A stretch of DNA of 9,855 bases from CAMCYM01 sp964405405 (GTDB lineage: Bacteria; Bacteroidota; Bacteroidia; Flavobacteriales_D; Sanyastnellaceae). The stretch's first letter is position 1, and each line of letters begins with the position of its first letter. Both the position numbers and the translations under genes were made by a program. Under the pieces are notes generated by a model. It was not told the DNA's origin, did not search any database, and saw only the letters and a program-made list of their open reading frames with translations. Below, piece by piece: positions 1 to 7,473 of this stretch. The stretch spans positions 1 through 9,855 of the forward strand of contig CAYONT010000063.1 of assembly GCA_964405405.1 (NCBI GenBank), written 5' to 3'.

Positions 1-776
1 AGTCCGAAGGTGGTGGTGATCTCCAGCAACGGGAATCCCTTGCCTTGGCCCCACCATTGGTAGATGACTTGCTCTCGCTCGAAGGCGAACGGAACGCCCA
101 GGTCCGGGATGAGTAGGCTGTCCGTGGCATTGAGCAAGGTGCGGGTTCGGAGCACCGGGAAGCTGCCACCAGGCAAGATCAAAGTGCCATGGCCGTCGGC
201 CTCTACTTGCCGGGTTTGGTCTAACCAATAACCGAATGTCCCTTCCAAATCGAGTGCAAAGGCGCCGGAGCTGTTGAAGGTCGCGCCGTATGCGCAGGGC
301 AGGGGCAACATCTCGTCGATGTCGGAATAGGTAACCGGCAGGTCAAATCCGCTCGAGGTCAGGCCCACTCCGCAGACGGTGTAGTGGTTGCCGTCGGTTT
401 GGTAAAAGTTGTTGAACCCGTCAATGGGAATGTCGATGGGGAGCTGTCCGCCGAAGTCGGGGAAGGTGGTCGGCAGGAAGAAATCGCTCTGGTAGTTGGG
501 GTTGAATGGACTGTTGAAGGTGAACAGGGCTGTGAGGGAAGCCGCGCTCATGGGCTGTGGCGTCAAGGGTGCATCGCCTGTGGGCGTGAGGTTGCTGAAA
601 TCCCAGGTTACGCCCGCTCCGGCGAGTTCCAAGTCGCCCCCCGGTGCGAGGGCATCCACCAGGGGGTAGGTGACCCCAGGTTGCGGAAGGTCGGCCGAGG
701 TCAAGACGAATGGAGCTTGTGCCACCAGGGAAAAAGGAAGGAGCGCAAGGCCGAGGTGGAGGAAGGGGGATCGCAT
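1..776 (-). CDS. Uncharacterised secreted protein, Bacteroidota type (C-terminus beyond window)
   Basis: This is the N-terminal 258 residues of a gene read on the minus strand; its 3' end lies left of the window. Residues 1-19 form a signal peptide (MRSPFLHLGL, then a hydrophobic stretch ending SLVA), with likely cleavage before Q20, so the product is exported. The mature part is rich in Pro, Gly, Thr and Phe with few charges, as in extracellular beta-rich proteins. Features include TSADLPQPG near residue 27, the block GAGVTWDFSNL (53-63), Cys135 and Cys161, and DGHGTLILPGG (194-204). From memory, similar blocks occur in uncharacterised Bacteroidota proteins that end in a type IX secretion sorting domain; that domain would lie off the window and is inferred. 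The start ATG is 78 bp after the tamB stop on the same strand, so read-through from tamB is possible. I cannot assign a molecular function. The reading frame is secure and the family assignment is not. Confidence 0.82.
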   Translation of the reverse strand, partial: MRSPFLHLGLALLPFSLVAQAPFVLTSADLPQPGVTYPLVDALAPGGDLELAGAGVTWDFSNLTPTGDAPLTPQPMSAASLTALFTFNSPFNPNYQSDFFLPTTFPDFGGQLPIDIPIDGFNNFYQTDGNHYTVCGVGLTSSGFDLPVTYSDIDEMLPLPCAYGATFNSSGAFALDLEGTFGYWLDQTRQVEADGHGTLILPGGSFPVLRTRTLLNATDSLLIPDLGVPFAFEREQVIYQWWGQGKGFPLLEITTTFG

Positions 777-814
777 GGCAACAGGAATCGAGCGGTGAGA
801 AAGAGAAAACGAGG

Positions 815-822
815 GAAAGGTA
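815..822 (-). promoter_or_regulatory. Weak candidate -7 box upstream of the secreted-protein gene
   Basis: On the minus strand this reads TACCTTTC, one mismatch from the Bacteroidota -7 consensus TAnnTTTG. It lies 38 bases before the start codon in a pyrimidine-rich leader. No convincing -33 box is visible at the usual spacing; the nearest TTG is only 14 bases upstream. The gene may instead depend on read-through from tamB. Confidence 0.25.
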
Positions 823-854
823 AGGAATCCGGGCCGCAAGTGGCATGCTGGGGG

Positions 855-3800
855 TCATGGAGTGGGCAGAAGGTCCTCCTCCCCGGTTGGGGCGGGCTTG
901 CGTTGGCGGAAAATCTCCCGTAGGTAGGCAAACTCCTTGCGGAATCGAATGCCCACTCCTTGGGTCGAGGTCCCTTCTTGACCCGGAATAACGGGATTCA
1001 TTTGGGTGTAGCCGGTTACCTGAAAGGCACCTCCGGGCTTGAGGTCGTAACTGACCCGAACGTCTTGGACCTGGAAGTCTTGACCGTTGCCACCGGTCAG
1101 CCGCTGGGTGCCCACGGCCCCCTCCAAGTGGAGACGGTCGTCCAACAGCCGGGTGCTCAGGGCCACCGCCAGCGCCTGTTCCCCGCTGACCGCATTCGCC
1201 CCGTAGTCGAGTCCCACGTCCACATCGTTGGTGGCTTGGGAAAGCCAATTCCCCACCTGGGCGGCCAAAAACTCAGTGCTGCGCTCCTGCAATCCCGTGG
1301 TGCCGATGGCAGCCGCTGTGGGGTCGGGCGAGAGGAACTGTTGCAGCACCAGCAAGCTGATGGCTTGCCGGTTGAGCTCCTCCTCGTTGATGAGGGCGCT
1401 CTCTACCAACGCCTGCAACCGGGTATCCGCCCCTGGAACCTCAATTTGAAACCCGATGTCGGGACGCAACAAATTGCCCTGCAAACCCAGAACCAGGTCC
1501 ACATCCGACCGCCCCGGCAAGCTGGCCTCGTTGGGCAGCAACTCTTGCAACCGGGTGCGGACCCGGTACCGGGTGTCGAGGTCGATTTCTGCCGCATAGG
1601 GATCCCCGAACCACGTGATGGTGCCCCCGGGATCCACCACGAACTTCTTGTTGATGATGTTTTGCAGCGTGAACAAGTAAGATCCCTGCACCACTTCGAG
1701 CCCGCCGGTCATCGCAAACCGTTCGAAATCATCGATGTTGAGGTTGAGTGCGCCTCGGACTTGGCCTACGATTTCGTCGCCTACCGCTTCATCGAAGATG
1801 ATCCGTGCTTGGGCATTTTCGGTGATGTCCAAGGCCAAATTCAGCCGCACCCGGGTTGGATTCGTTTCGGGGGCTGCAGCGGGTGCCGCATCGGGCAATC
1901 GGAACGAAATGAAGTCCGCATAAGTTGCATCGGAGGCGCCGTCCAACGGCAAGGCGAAGGTGGTCCCCTTTTCGGTGCGCAGCCGGGCATCGATGTTGAT
2001 GCGGTCCCCGTAACCGAAGACGTTGACGTCCCCAGTGGCATACGCGGTTCCGAAGAAATAGTCGTTGTCCTTGCGGGTCAGTTCCATGATGTGCAACGGT
2101 TCCTGACCCAAGTCGAGGCTCACGTCGTAGCTCCATTTCGCGAACTGCTCGTGGAGTAGGGTTCCGGTCATCACGGCGCGGTGGCCTTGGTCGTCGGTGA
2201 AGACCCAGTTGTCCAGCCCGATGTAGTCGGGATCGAGGAGCAGGGCGCCCTGCAGTCCGAAGGTGGTGCCGAGGTAGCCGATCCGGGCCGTGGCGTCGGA
2301 GGCGGCCAGTCGGCCCCGGAGCACGGGGGCGAGGTAGGTCCCCGTAATGTCCACCCGTCCCGACAGGCCCCCGGTGAGGGCCAGTTCGGCGGGGTCGATG
2401 ACCAGACCCGCCCAGGCGAGGGGGAGCTCGTGGAGGAGGGCACGGAGCCGGATGGGGGAGGAAGTGCTGAAGGGGGTTTGGCCTGCGAGCGAAAGCCGCT
2501 GCTTGCCCCCTTCGGTCGCGCTGATCCAGACCGAGCCACCGCCCAAGTTCCCTTCCCAACCGGCTTCCACCCGCTCCAAGGTCCGTCCCTCCACGGTCCA
2601 ACCGCGCACTTCGGCGTCCGCCCGAAGCGACCAGTTGCCCAAGGGCGCGCAGCATTCTGCCTCGCAGACCAGCCCTTGGTACTTCTGCGTCGGAATGCCC
2701 CAACGCGACAGGTCGGGCATGCGGTCGCTCTCCAGTCGAATCTGAAGTGCGTCGTAGCTCTCAGGGCCCAGTCGTCCCTCCAATTCGAGGGCCAACCCGG
2801 CGCCCTCCCAGCGGAAATTCTCGAGGCTCCCGCGCCAACCGGCCGCGGTGGAGGTCCACACCATGCATGCGGGCACGTCGCTCAGCACGAGGCGTTCTCC
2901 GCCCAAGGGCAAGCTGGCTTCGTACAAATCGACCCACCAGTCGCCGTCAGCTTCCTGAACTTCGGATCGCACTTGCAGAGATTCGTTGTCCCAGCCCACC
3001 CAGGCGATGTCGATTTTCCAGGTGGAATCTGCTCGGATGTCGATGGCCAAATCCGTCAACAAAGTCTCTCCTCCGTCGCCCACCTCGGAGGCCAGGATGG
3101 TCCCATAAAGTTCGCTGGCGGTTCCGTCCACTTCGATGAACAGGTCCTCGACTTCGAAGGTCTCCCATCGGGCATGGCCGGAGCGGAAGCTGGCGGAAAC
3201 GCCTTTCTCGCCCAACCGGGCGACCACCTGGGTTCCGTCGGCGAGCTGCAAGGGCAGCCGAAGGAGGGCCGCCACGGGCTCGAACCTGCGCAATTGGAAG
3301 GAGGTTTCGAAGACGGGTACCGGAACCCTTGCTTCCGAACGGGTGCGTTCGTTCTCCAACCAGTTCGTCCATTCCACCAGGTCGGTGGAGGTGCGCAGGT
3401 TGCCTTGGGTCAGGTCGGATTCCCACCGGGCTACGGCGATGGATCCGTCCCAAGCTCCCATGAGGTCGAAGCGGGAGATCATGCGGGGCACGCCTTCGTC
3501 GAGGAGGAGCGCATTGCGCAATCCGGCTTTGAACCGGTAATCTCCCCGGCTGTCCCGGCGCAGGGTGAAGTCGTTGCGCGCCACGAGTTTCCAAGGTGCG
3601 CCCTCCCCGGCCGGTTGGAGGCCGCTGAGTTCCCCCTCCAAGGCGAGTTCCCAGTCCCCGTCGTCCCCAGGTTCCCAAACGAAGTGCTGGGCCATCGGCC
3701 AGTCTCCCCCCTGGCATGTGAGGTCGCCCTCCCAACGGCCGGAGAACCCCGTCCCGCCCCGGGCCTCCCACAGCCCCTGCGCTGCCCAGGTTCCAATGTC

Positions 3801-5252
3801 TCTCCAGGGCTGGGCCTCGGTAGATGCCTCCAACTTCCAGTCGCAGGCCCGGGGCAGTCCCTCTGGTCCGAAATCGGTGAGCCGGGCCTCCACCGTTGCG
3901 TCCAAGGGCAGCGGCGCTTCCTGCTCCAACCACGGCTCCAACCGCAACCCCTCCACGGCGAGTTGGGCATCCCAGTGCTGCGACCCCGGCGCCACCTGGG
4001 CCCGGATGGAAGTCGAGCCCACATGACTCCCCCGCCACTCCAGTCGCGCCATGCGATCGTTTTTCTCCCCGTGCAACAAAACATCCGGGCCCGCCGCGAC
4101 CAACGGGGCGACCGCATCTTCCCACCCCTCCGGAAGCTTCCCGGGCGGCAGGTGTCCCAGCGCATCCAAACAGCCCGCCCAGCGCATCGCCAGGTCCACG
4201 TCCAAGGTCGGCAACGAGGAAAAGAGCTGCCGTCCCGGCAGGCTCGAAGGTCCAGCCTCGGGTCCGTGCGGGAGCACCACCCGGGCCGTGTCCACCGTCC
4301 GCAGCCGGTTCCCCCAAACGAGCCGGTTGACCTCCGCCTCCCAACCCGCTTCCTCCCGGCGCCAATCGACATCCCATTCCCAGCCTGCTTGCCAAGCGTC
4401 CGATGCAAAACCCATCCAATCCTCCGGTACCCCTGCCGCCGCCAGCCAGGCACGGCCATCTACCGGGGGGCCTTGCTCCTCCGATTCCCAACGCGGAATC
4501 GTCCCCCTCACCCCGCCTGCCACCGGCCCCAGTTCCCAATCCCACCTCCCTTGTGTCGACAAAGTCGCCCCGAGCGCCTTCGCCGTTCCGATGTCCCACG
4601 TCAACCCGGCGCTGTCCCCAGCGAGCGTCGTTCCTTCCAGCCCCAGCTTCCCCGCCGGTATCTCCGTTCCTGCTCCGCCGCCCGCGTCCCAGCGCAGCCC
4701 CAGTTCCGGCACATCGAGCGCCCAATCCGCACCCGAAAGCACCACATCCGTGGCCCGCAACACCTCGAGTTCCCCCTGCAGCCTCAGGTCCGGCTCTTCG
4801 ATGCTCCAGGCCAAACCCGACAACCCAATCTCCCCCCACCGCAACCCCCAATCCACCGCCGGTCCCGCCTCGGTCGGCGGCAGCCCTTCCCACCAGGCGA
4901 GCAAGGGCGTGAGCCGCACCTCCCCCGGCCCCACCTCCAACTTGCCCAGGGAGCCATGCATGGAAACGAAGGTCCAACCCTGCAAATCCACTGCCTCCAA
5001 TGAAACCATGGGCGGAGAGCCGGGCTGTGCGAGGTCGTACACCTCCAGTCCCTCCAGCCGAAGGGCGAGCCGCCACCAGGGAAAGCGAATGCGCTCCAAG
5101 CCTACCTCAACCCCCCAAGACGAGGAAACCCCATTGACCACCTGCGTGACCGCCCACCGCTGGACCTGCGGGATGTGCAACGCCCCCGCTGTTGCCATGA
5201 GCAGCAACACCAGTCCGAAGAGAACCCGGAGTGAGACGCGGAGAAAACGCAT
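855..5252 (-). CDS. tamB: TamB-like translocation/assembly module protein
   Basis: This encodes a 1465-residue envelope protein of the TamB (DUF490)/AsmA-like superfamily. Such proteins are thought to bridge inner and outer membranes through a long grooved beta structure that carries lipids, and to support outer-membrane protein assembly. Residues 1-6 are basic, and about 7-24 (VLFGLVLLLMATAGAL) are one membrane anchor or uncleaved signal. The remainder is a long series of amphipathic beta-strand repeats. The C-terminal third is the conserved TamB block, with NKKFVVDPGGTITWFGDP around residues 1200-1218, then RTRLQELL, and LVLQQFLSPDP with NWLSQ near the end. Length fits Bacteroidota members, usually about 1400-1700 residues. 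The start is supported by a -7-like box 13 bases upstream and by the anchor following immediately. The gene is divergent from tsaD, and the secreted-protein gene follows it. An oddity is about 57 Trp in the first 950 residues against about 4 in the rest. Family membership is secure; the cargo is unknown. Confidence 0.93.
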   Translation of the reverse strand: MRFLRVSLRVLFGLVLLLMATAGALHIPQVQRWAVTQVVNGVSSSWGVEVGLERIRFPWWRLALRLEGLEVYDLAQPGSPPMVSLEAVDLQGWTFVSMHGSLGKLEVGPGEVRLTPLLAWWEGLPPTEAGPAVDWGLRWGEIGLSGLAWSIEEPDLRLQGELEVLRATDVVLSGADWALDVPELGLRWDAGGGAGTEIPAGKLGLEGTTLAGDSAGLTWDIGTAKALGATLSTQGRWDWELGPVAGGVRGTIPRWESEEQGPPVDGRAWLAAAGVPEDWMGFASDAWQAGWEWDVDWRREEAGWEAEVNRLVWGNRLRTVDTARVVLPHGPEAGPSSLPGRQLFSSLPTLDVDLAMRWAGCLDALGHLPPGKLPEGWEDAVAPLVAAGPDVLLHGEKNDRMARLEWRGSHVGSTSIRAQVAPGSQHWDAQLAVEGLRLEPWLEQEAPLPLDATVEARLTDFGPEGLPRACDWKLEASTEAQPWRDIGTWAAQGLWEARGGTGFSGRWEGDLTCQGGDWPMAQHFVWEPGDDGDWELALEGELSGLQPAGEGAPWKLVARNDFTLRRDSRGDYRFKAGLRNALLLDEGVPRMISRFDLMGAWDGSIAVARWESDLTQGNLRTSTDLVEWTNWLENERTRSEARVPVPVFETSFQLRRFEPVAALLRLPLQLADGTQVVARLGEKGVSASFRSGHARWETFEVEDLFIEVDGTASELYGTILASEVGDGGETLLTDLAIDIRADSTWKIDIAWVGWDNESLQVRSEVQEADGDWWVDLYEASLPLGGERLVLSDVPACMVWTSTAAGWRGSLENFRWEGAGLALELEGRLGPESYDALQIRLESDRMPDLSRWGIPTQKYQGLVCEAECCAPLGNWSLRADAEVRGWTVEGRTLERVEAGWEGNLGGGSVWISATEGGKQRLSLAGQTPFSTSSPIRLRALLHELPLAWAGLVIDPAELALTGGLSGRVDITGTYLAPVLRGRLAASDATARIGYLGTTFGLQGALLLDPDYIGLDNWVFTDDQGHRAVMTGTLLHEQFAKWSYDVSLDLGQEPLHIMELTRKDNDYFFGTAYATGDVNVFGYGDRINIDARLRTEKGTTFALPLDGASDATYADFISFRLPDAAPAAAPETNPTRVRLNLALDITENAQARIIFDEAVGDEIVGQVRGALNLNIDDFERFAMTGGLEVVQGSYLFTLQNIINKKFVVDPGGTITWFGDPYAAEIDLDTRYRVRTRLQELLPNEASLPGRSDVDLVLGLQGNLLRPDIGFQIEVPGADTRLQALVESALINEEELNRQAISLLVLQQFLSPDPTAAAIGTTGLQERSTEFLAAQVGNWLSQATNDVDVGLDYGANAVSGEQALAVALSTRLLDDRLHLEGAVGTQRLTGGNGQDFQVQDVRVSYDLKPGGAFQVTGYTQMNPVIPGQEGTSTQGVGIRFRKEFAYLREIFRQRKPAPTGEEDLLPTP

Positions 5253-5265
5253 GGCGGCGATAGCG

Positions 5266-5273
5266 GAAAATTA
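5266..5273 (-). promoter_or_regulatory. Probable tamB promoter, -7 box
   Basis: On the minus strand this reads TAATTTTC, one mismatch from TAnnTTTG. It ends 13 bases before the tamB ATG, nearly the same geometry as the better matches at tsaD and the helicase. The -33 region (TTC or TTT around 5290-5297) overlaps the -7 box of the opposing tsaD promoter. Confidence 0.5.
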
Positions 5274-5294
5274 CGGCAAACGGCCGGGTGGAAG

Positions 5295-5302
5295 TAAATT
5301 TG
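5295..5302 (+). promoter_or_regulatory. tsaD promoter, -7 box (TAAATTTG)
   Basis: This is an exact match to the Bacteroidota sigma-ABfr -7 consensus TAnnTTTG. A TTA at 5271-5273, 21 bases upstream, is a plausible weak -33 element. Transcription would start near 5308-5310, leaving a leader of only about 8-10 bases before the ATG at 5318. This decides the tsaD start, because an in-frame GTG at 5288 lies upstream of the box and could not be on such a transcript. Confidence 0.65.
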
Positions 5303-5317
5303 GCCTGTACTTTCCCC

Positions 5318-6346
5318 ATGACAGCAAATGCCGTGCCGCCCGCGCATCCGCGGATTTTGGCCATCGAGTCCTCCTGCGACGACACTTCGGTGGCGGTGAT
5401 TGCGGGCACCCGCGTCCTGTCGAACCGGGTGGCGGACCAGCGGGTCCATGCGCAGCACGGGGGGGTGGTCCCCGAGCTGGCCTCCCGCGCCCACGCCCAG
5501 CACATCGTTCCGGTGGTGGATGCCGCCCTGCAGGAGGCGGGGGTAACCCCGGCCCAGCTCGATGCGGTGGCCTTCACCCAGGGGCCGGGACTGCTGGGAT
5601 CCCTGCTCGTGGGCAGCTCCTTCGCCCAGGCCTGGGCGTGGGCCCATGGCTTGCCGGCCATCCCGGTGCACCACATGCACGCCCACGTGCTGGCCCACTT
5701 CCTCGGTGACGGCCCCCCGCCGACGTTGCCCTTCCTGTGCCTGACGGTCTCCGGCGGTCACACCCAGATCATTCGGGTGGACAGCCCCAACCACATGGTC
5801 CAGCTGGGCACCACCCTCGACGATGCGGCAGGGGAGGCCTTCGACAAACTGGCCCGCCTCCTGTCCCTCCCATACCCCGGTGGGCCGCTGGTGGATCGTT
5901 TGGCCTCCGAGGGCGACCCGGGCACTTTCCCCTTCACGCGTCCCCAAGTGGCCGGCTTGAACATGAGTTTCAGCGGCTTGAAAACCCAGGTCCTCCAATT
6001 CCTGCAGCGCCGACTGGCCGAGGACGCTGGGTTCCTCGAACGCCACCGCGCGGACCTCTGCGCCTCGGTGCAGCATACCATCCTCGGCATCCTCCTCGAC
6101 AAGTTGGACCTCGCCGTGGCCCAGACCGGCATCCGCACGGTGGCCATCGCAGGCGGCGTCTCCGCGAACTCCGGCCTGCGCTCCCAGCTCGCCGCCCGCT
6201 CCGAAGCCGGCTGGACCGTCCACATTCCGCCCCTCGACTACTGCACCGACAACGCCGCCATGATCGCCATGGCCGGGGCCCTGAAGTGGGCAGACGGCTA
6301 CGTTCCGGTGCTTTCCGTGGCCCCCGACCCGCGGTTGCCCTTCTGA
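5318..6346 (+). CDS. tsaD: tRNA N6-adenosine threonylcarbamoyltransferase catalytic subunit TsaD
   Basis: TsaD (Kae1/Gcp family) transfers threonylcarbamoyl from threonylcarbamoyl-AMP to A37 of ANN-decoding tRNAs, making t6A, in a cytoplasmic complex with TsaB and TsaE. The product has 342 residues, close to the usual 335-345. Motifs are in family order: ILAIESSCDDTS (13-24), QGPGLLGSLLVG (88-99), HMHAH (119-123) with metal ligands H119 and H123, SGGHTQ (145-150), LDDAAGEAFDK (167-177), FSGLKTQ (218-224), AGGVSANS (278-285) and CTDNAAMIA (309-317) with the third metal ligand D311. No key residue is missing. The ATG at 5318 is preferred over the in-frame GTG at 5288, because the promoter's -7 box (5295-5302) lies between them and because family proteins usually begin shortly before ILAIESS. 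It is divergent from tamB, 65 bp apart, and its last 49 bp overlap the convergent histidine kinase gene. tsaB and tsaE are not in the window. Confidence 0.97.
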   Translation: MTANAVPPAHPRILAIESSCDDTSVAVIAGTRVLSNRVADQRVHAQHGGVVPELASRAHAQHIVPVVDAALQEAGVTPAQLDAVAFTQGPGLLGSLLVGSSFAQAWAWAHGLPAIPVHHMHAHVLAHFLGDGPPPTLPFLCLTVSGGHTQIIRVDSPNHMVQLGTTLDDAAGEAFDKLARLLSLPYPGGPLVDRLASEGDPGTFPFTRPQVAGLNMSFSGLKTQVLQFLQRRLAEDAGFLERHRADLCASVQHTILGILLDKLDLAVAQTGIRTVAIAGGVSANSGLRSQLAARSEAGWTVHIPPLDYCTDNAAMIAMAGALKWADGYVPVLSVAPDPRLPF

Positions 6347-7410
6347 CGGACGGCGTCGGGACGCCGGTCCCGCCAAGCAGGCAGCCGGATGCGGCTCGTG
6401 GTACCCCGCCGAAACGGTCCATCTTCCGTCGCCGGCACGATGAGCAAGCTGCCCGCCACCGGCAACAAGGCCAAACGCTCCCGCACAATCTGCGTCCCCC
6501 GGCTCGCAAAGGCCGCATGTTGGGGCTGGGCAGGCGGGCGGTCCATGAGCCCTCGGCCGTTGTCATGGACGCTCAACACGAGGTCATCGCCGTTCCACTG
6601 GGCGTGGATTTCCAACAGGGGATGGGGTTGCGAACCGTCTGTGAGCCCATGCCAAATGGCATTTTCCACCAGGGGCTGCAACAAGAAGAGGGGGCAGGCC
6701 ACCTTTGTTGGGTCCAGGTCCTGACCCAACACCACGGACCAACCGATGGGTTGTGGCAGCCTGATCTCTTCGAGCTCGAGGTAGTTGCGGATGTGGTCGA
6801 GTTCGTCTTCCAGGGTTCCCAGCCGGTCGTGGTCGGACAGAAAACCCTGCATGAGGAGGACCCGAAACCGGCGAAATACATCGCTGGCCCGCTCTGCCGC
6901 CCCCTCGAGCAGCAGGTTCTGTATGCCCGTGAGGACATTGAACAAGAAGTGCGGGTTCATCTGGGAGCGCAAGTGGGCCCGCTGCATGTCCCGCAGGGCA
7001 TCCTGCATGGCGATGCTCTTTCGGAGCTGATCCAAATGGGCGCGCAGGACCTGTTCTTCGATGAATTGGCCTGAAGAAGCGGAGGCGGCCTGTTTCAACA
7101 ACATGCGTACCGCTCGAACATGGCGCCAAAGCAGATAGGTGGCCCCCAAGGCCATGCCCACCAGGCATACCGCCCAGTACCCTGCGCGTTGCGGAACCGG
7201 TTCTGCTTGACGGAGCAGGTCCCAAGCCCCCAGGGCTGCCACGGCAGTGAGCACCCCGGCGCCCCAGCGCAACCGGGCAGGAAAGGGTGCCGGATGCCGC
7301 CTCGCCCAATGCCATTGTACGGCAGCCAGGGTCAGTCCGATCGTGGCGAACAACCCCATGCCCAACGGCATCCAAATGGCAAACGTGGCCCCCATGCGGT
7401 GAAGGTACAT
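6298..7410 (-). CDS. LytS-type membrane sensor histidine kinase
   Basis: This predicted 370-residue inner-membrane kinase belongs to the His_kinase (PF06580)/LytS-YehU group, which normally phosphorylates a LytTR-type response regulator. The N-terminus holds about three membrane helices (roughly 8-30, 50-65 and 77-95) with no large periplasmic domain, so any signal is probably sensed in or at the membrane. A probable coiled coil (about 100-148) leads to the phospho-acceptor motif MNPHFLFN, H154. The ATPase part has LVENAIWHGL (N-box, N250), HDNGRGL (282-288) and RGTQIVRERL (304-313). The start at 7410 is favoured because the longer frame from 7473 adds a polar Cys-containing stretch and covers the repeats at 7437-7469; an ATG at 7395 is also possible. 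It follows the helicase on the same strand after 101 bp. The last 16 codons plus stop overlap the 3' end of tsaD. No partner regulator is present in the window. Confidence 0.9.
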   Translation of the reverse strand: MYLHRMGATFAIWMPLGMGLFATIGLTLAAVQWHWARRHPAPFPARLRWGAGVLTAVAALGAWDLLRQAEPVPQRAGYWAVCLVGMALGATYLLWRHVRAVRMLLKQAASASSGQFIEEQVLRAHLDQLRKSIAMQDALRDMQRAHLRSQMNPHFLFNVLTGIQNLLLEGAAERASDVFRRFRVLLMQGFLSDHDRLGTLEDELDHIRNYLELEEIRLPQPIGWSVVLGQDLDPTKVACPLFLLQPLVENAIWHGLTDGSQPHPLLEIHAQWNGDDLVLSVHDNGRGLMDRPPAQPQHAAFASRGTQIVRERLALLPVAGSLLIVPATEDGPFRRGTTSRIRLPAWRDRRPDAVRQKGNRGSGATESTGT

Positions 7411-7436
7411 CGGCCTCCCGCGACCGGGCGGACAGA

Positions 7437-7469
7437 CTTTGTAAGTGTGGGCCTCCGCTTCACAAGTGT
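7437..7469. repeat. Imperfect direct repeat, 21-bp period, upstream of the histidine kinase
   Basis: Plus-strand CTTTGTAAGTGT (7437-7448) and CTTCACAAGTGT (7458-7469) match at 9 of 12 positions and begin exactly 21 bp apart, two helical turns. They lie 27-59 bases upstream of the proposed kinase start. LytTR regulators, the usual partners of LytS-type kinases, bind pairs of about 9-bp direct repeats spaced roughly two turns apart, so this could be such a site. The match to published LytTR consensus sequences is loose and the assignment is inference. Confidence 0.35.
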
Positions 7470-7473
7470 CCAA

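Noticed and set aside
421..1248. A 275-codon minus-strand frame and a 179-codon plus-strand frame (384-923) over the tamB/secreted-protein junction
   Set aside because: They conflict with the two real minus-strand genes. Neither has a signal peptide or domain of its own.
2181..5003. A 940-codon open frame on the plus strand inside tamB
   Set aside because: It is antisense to the confident TamB gene. Its translation is Pro/Arg/Gln-rich low complexity without domains, as expected for the complement of a GC-rich gene.
2947..5076. A 709-codon minus-strand frame, and a 552-codon plus-strand frame at 4051-5709
   Set aside because: Both overlap tamB (the second also tsaD) in other frames and read as Gly/Arg or Ser/Pro-rich sequence with no recognisable motifs.
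5288..5317. Upstream GTG start for tsaD
   Set aside because: The -7 promoter box at 5295-5302 lies downstream of this codon, and family proteins begin close to the ILAIESS motif.
5737..7074. A 445-codon plus-strand frame spanning the 3' parts of tsaD and the kinase
   Set aside because: It is out of frame with tsaD and antisense to the kinase, with Arg/Pro/His-rich translation and no homology visible.
7411..7473. Longer N-terminus of the histidine kinase starting at 7473
   Set aside because: The extra 21 residues are polar with two Cys before the first membrane helix, and their DNA contains the direct repeats that look regulatory.
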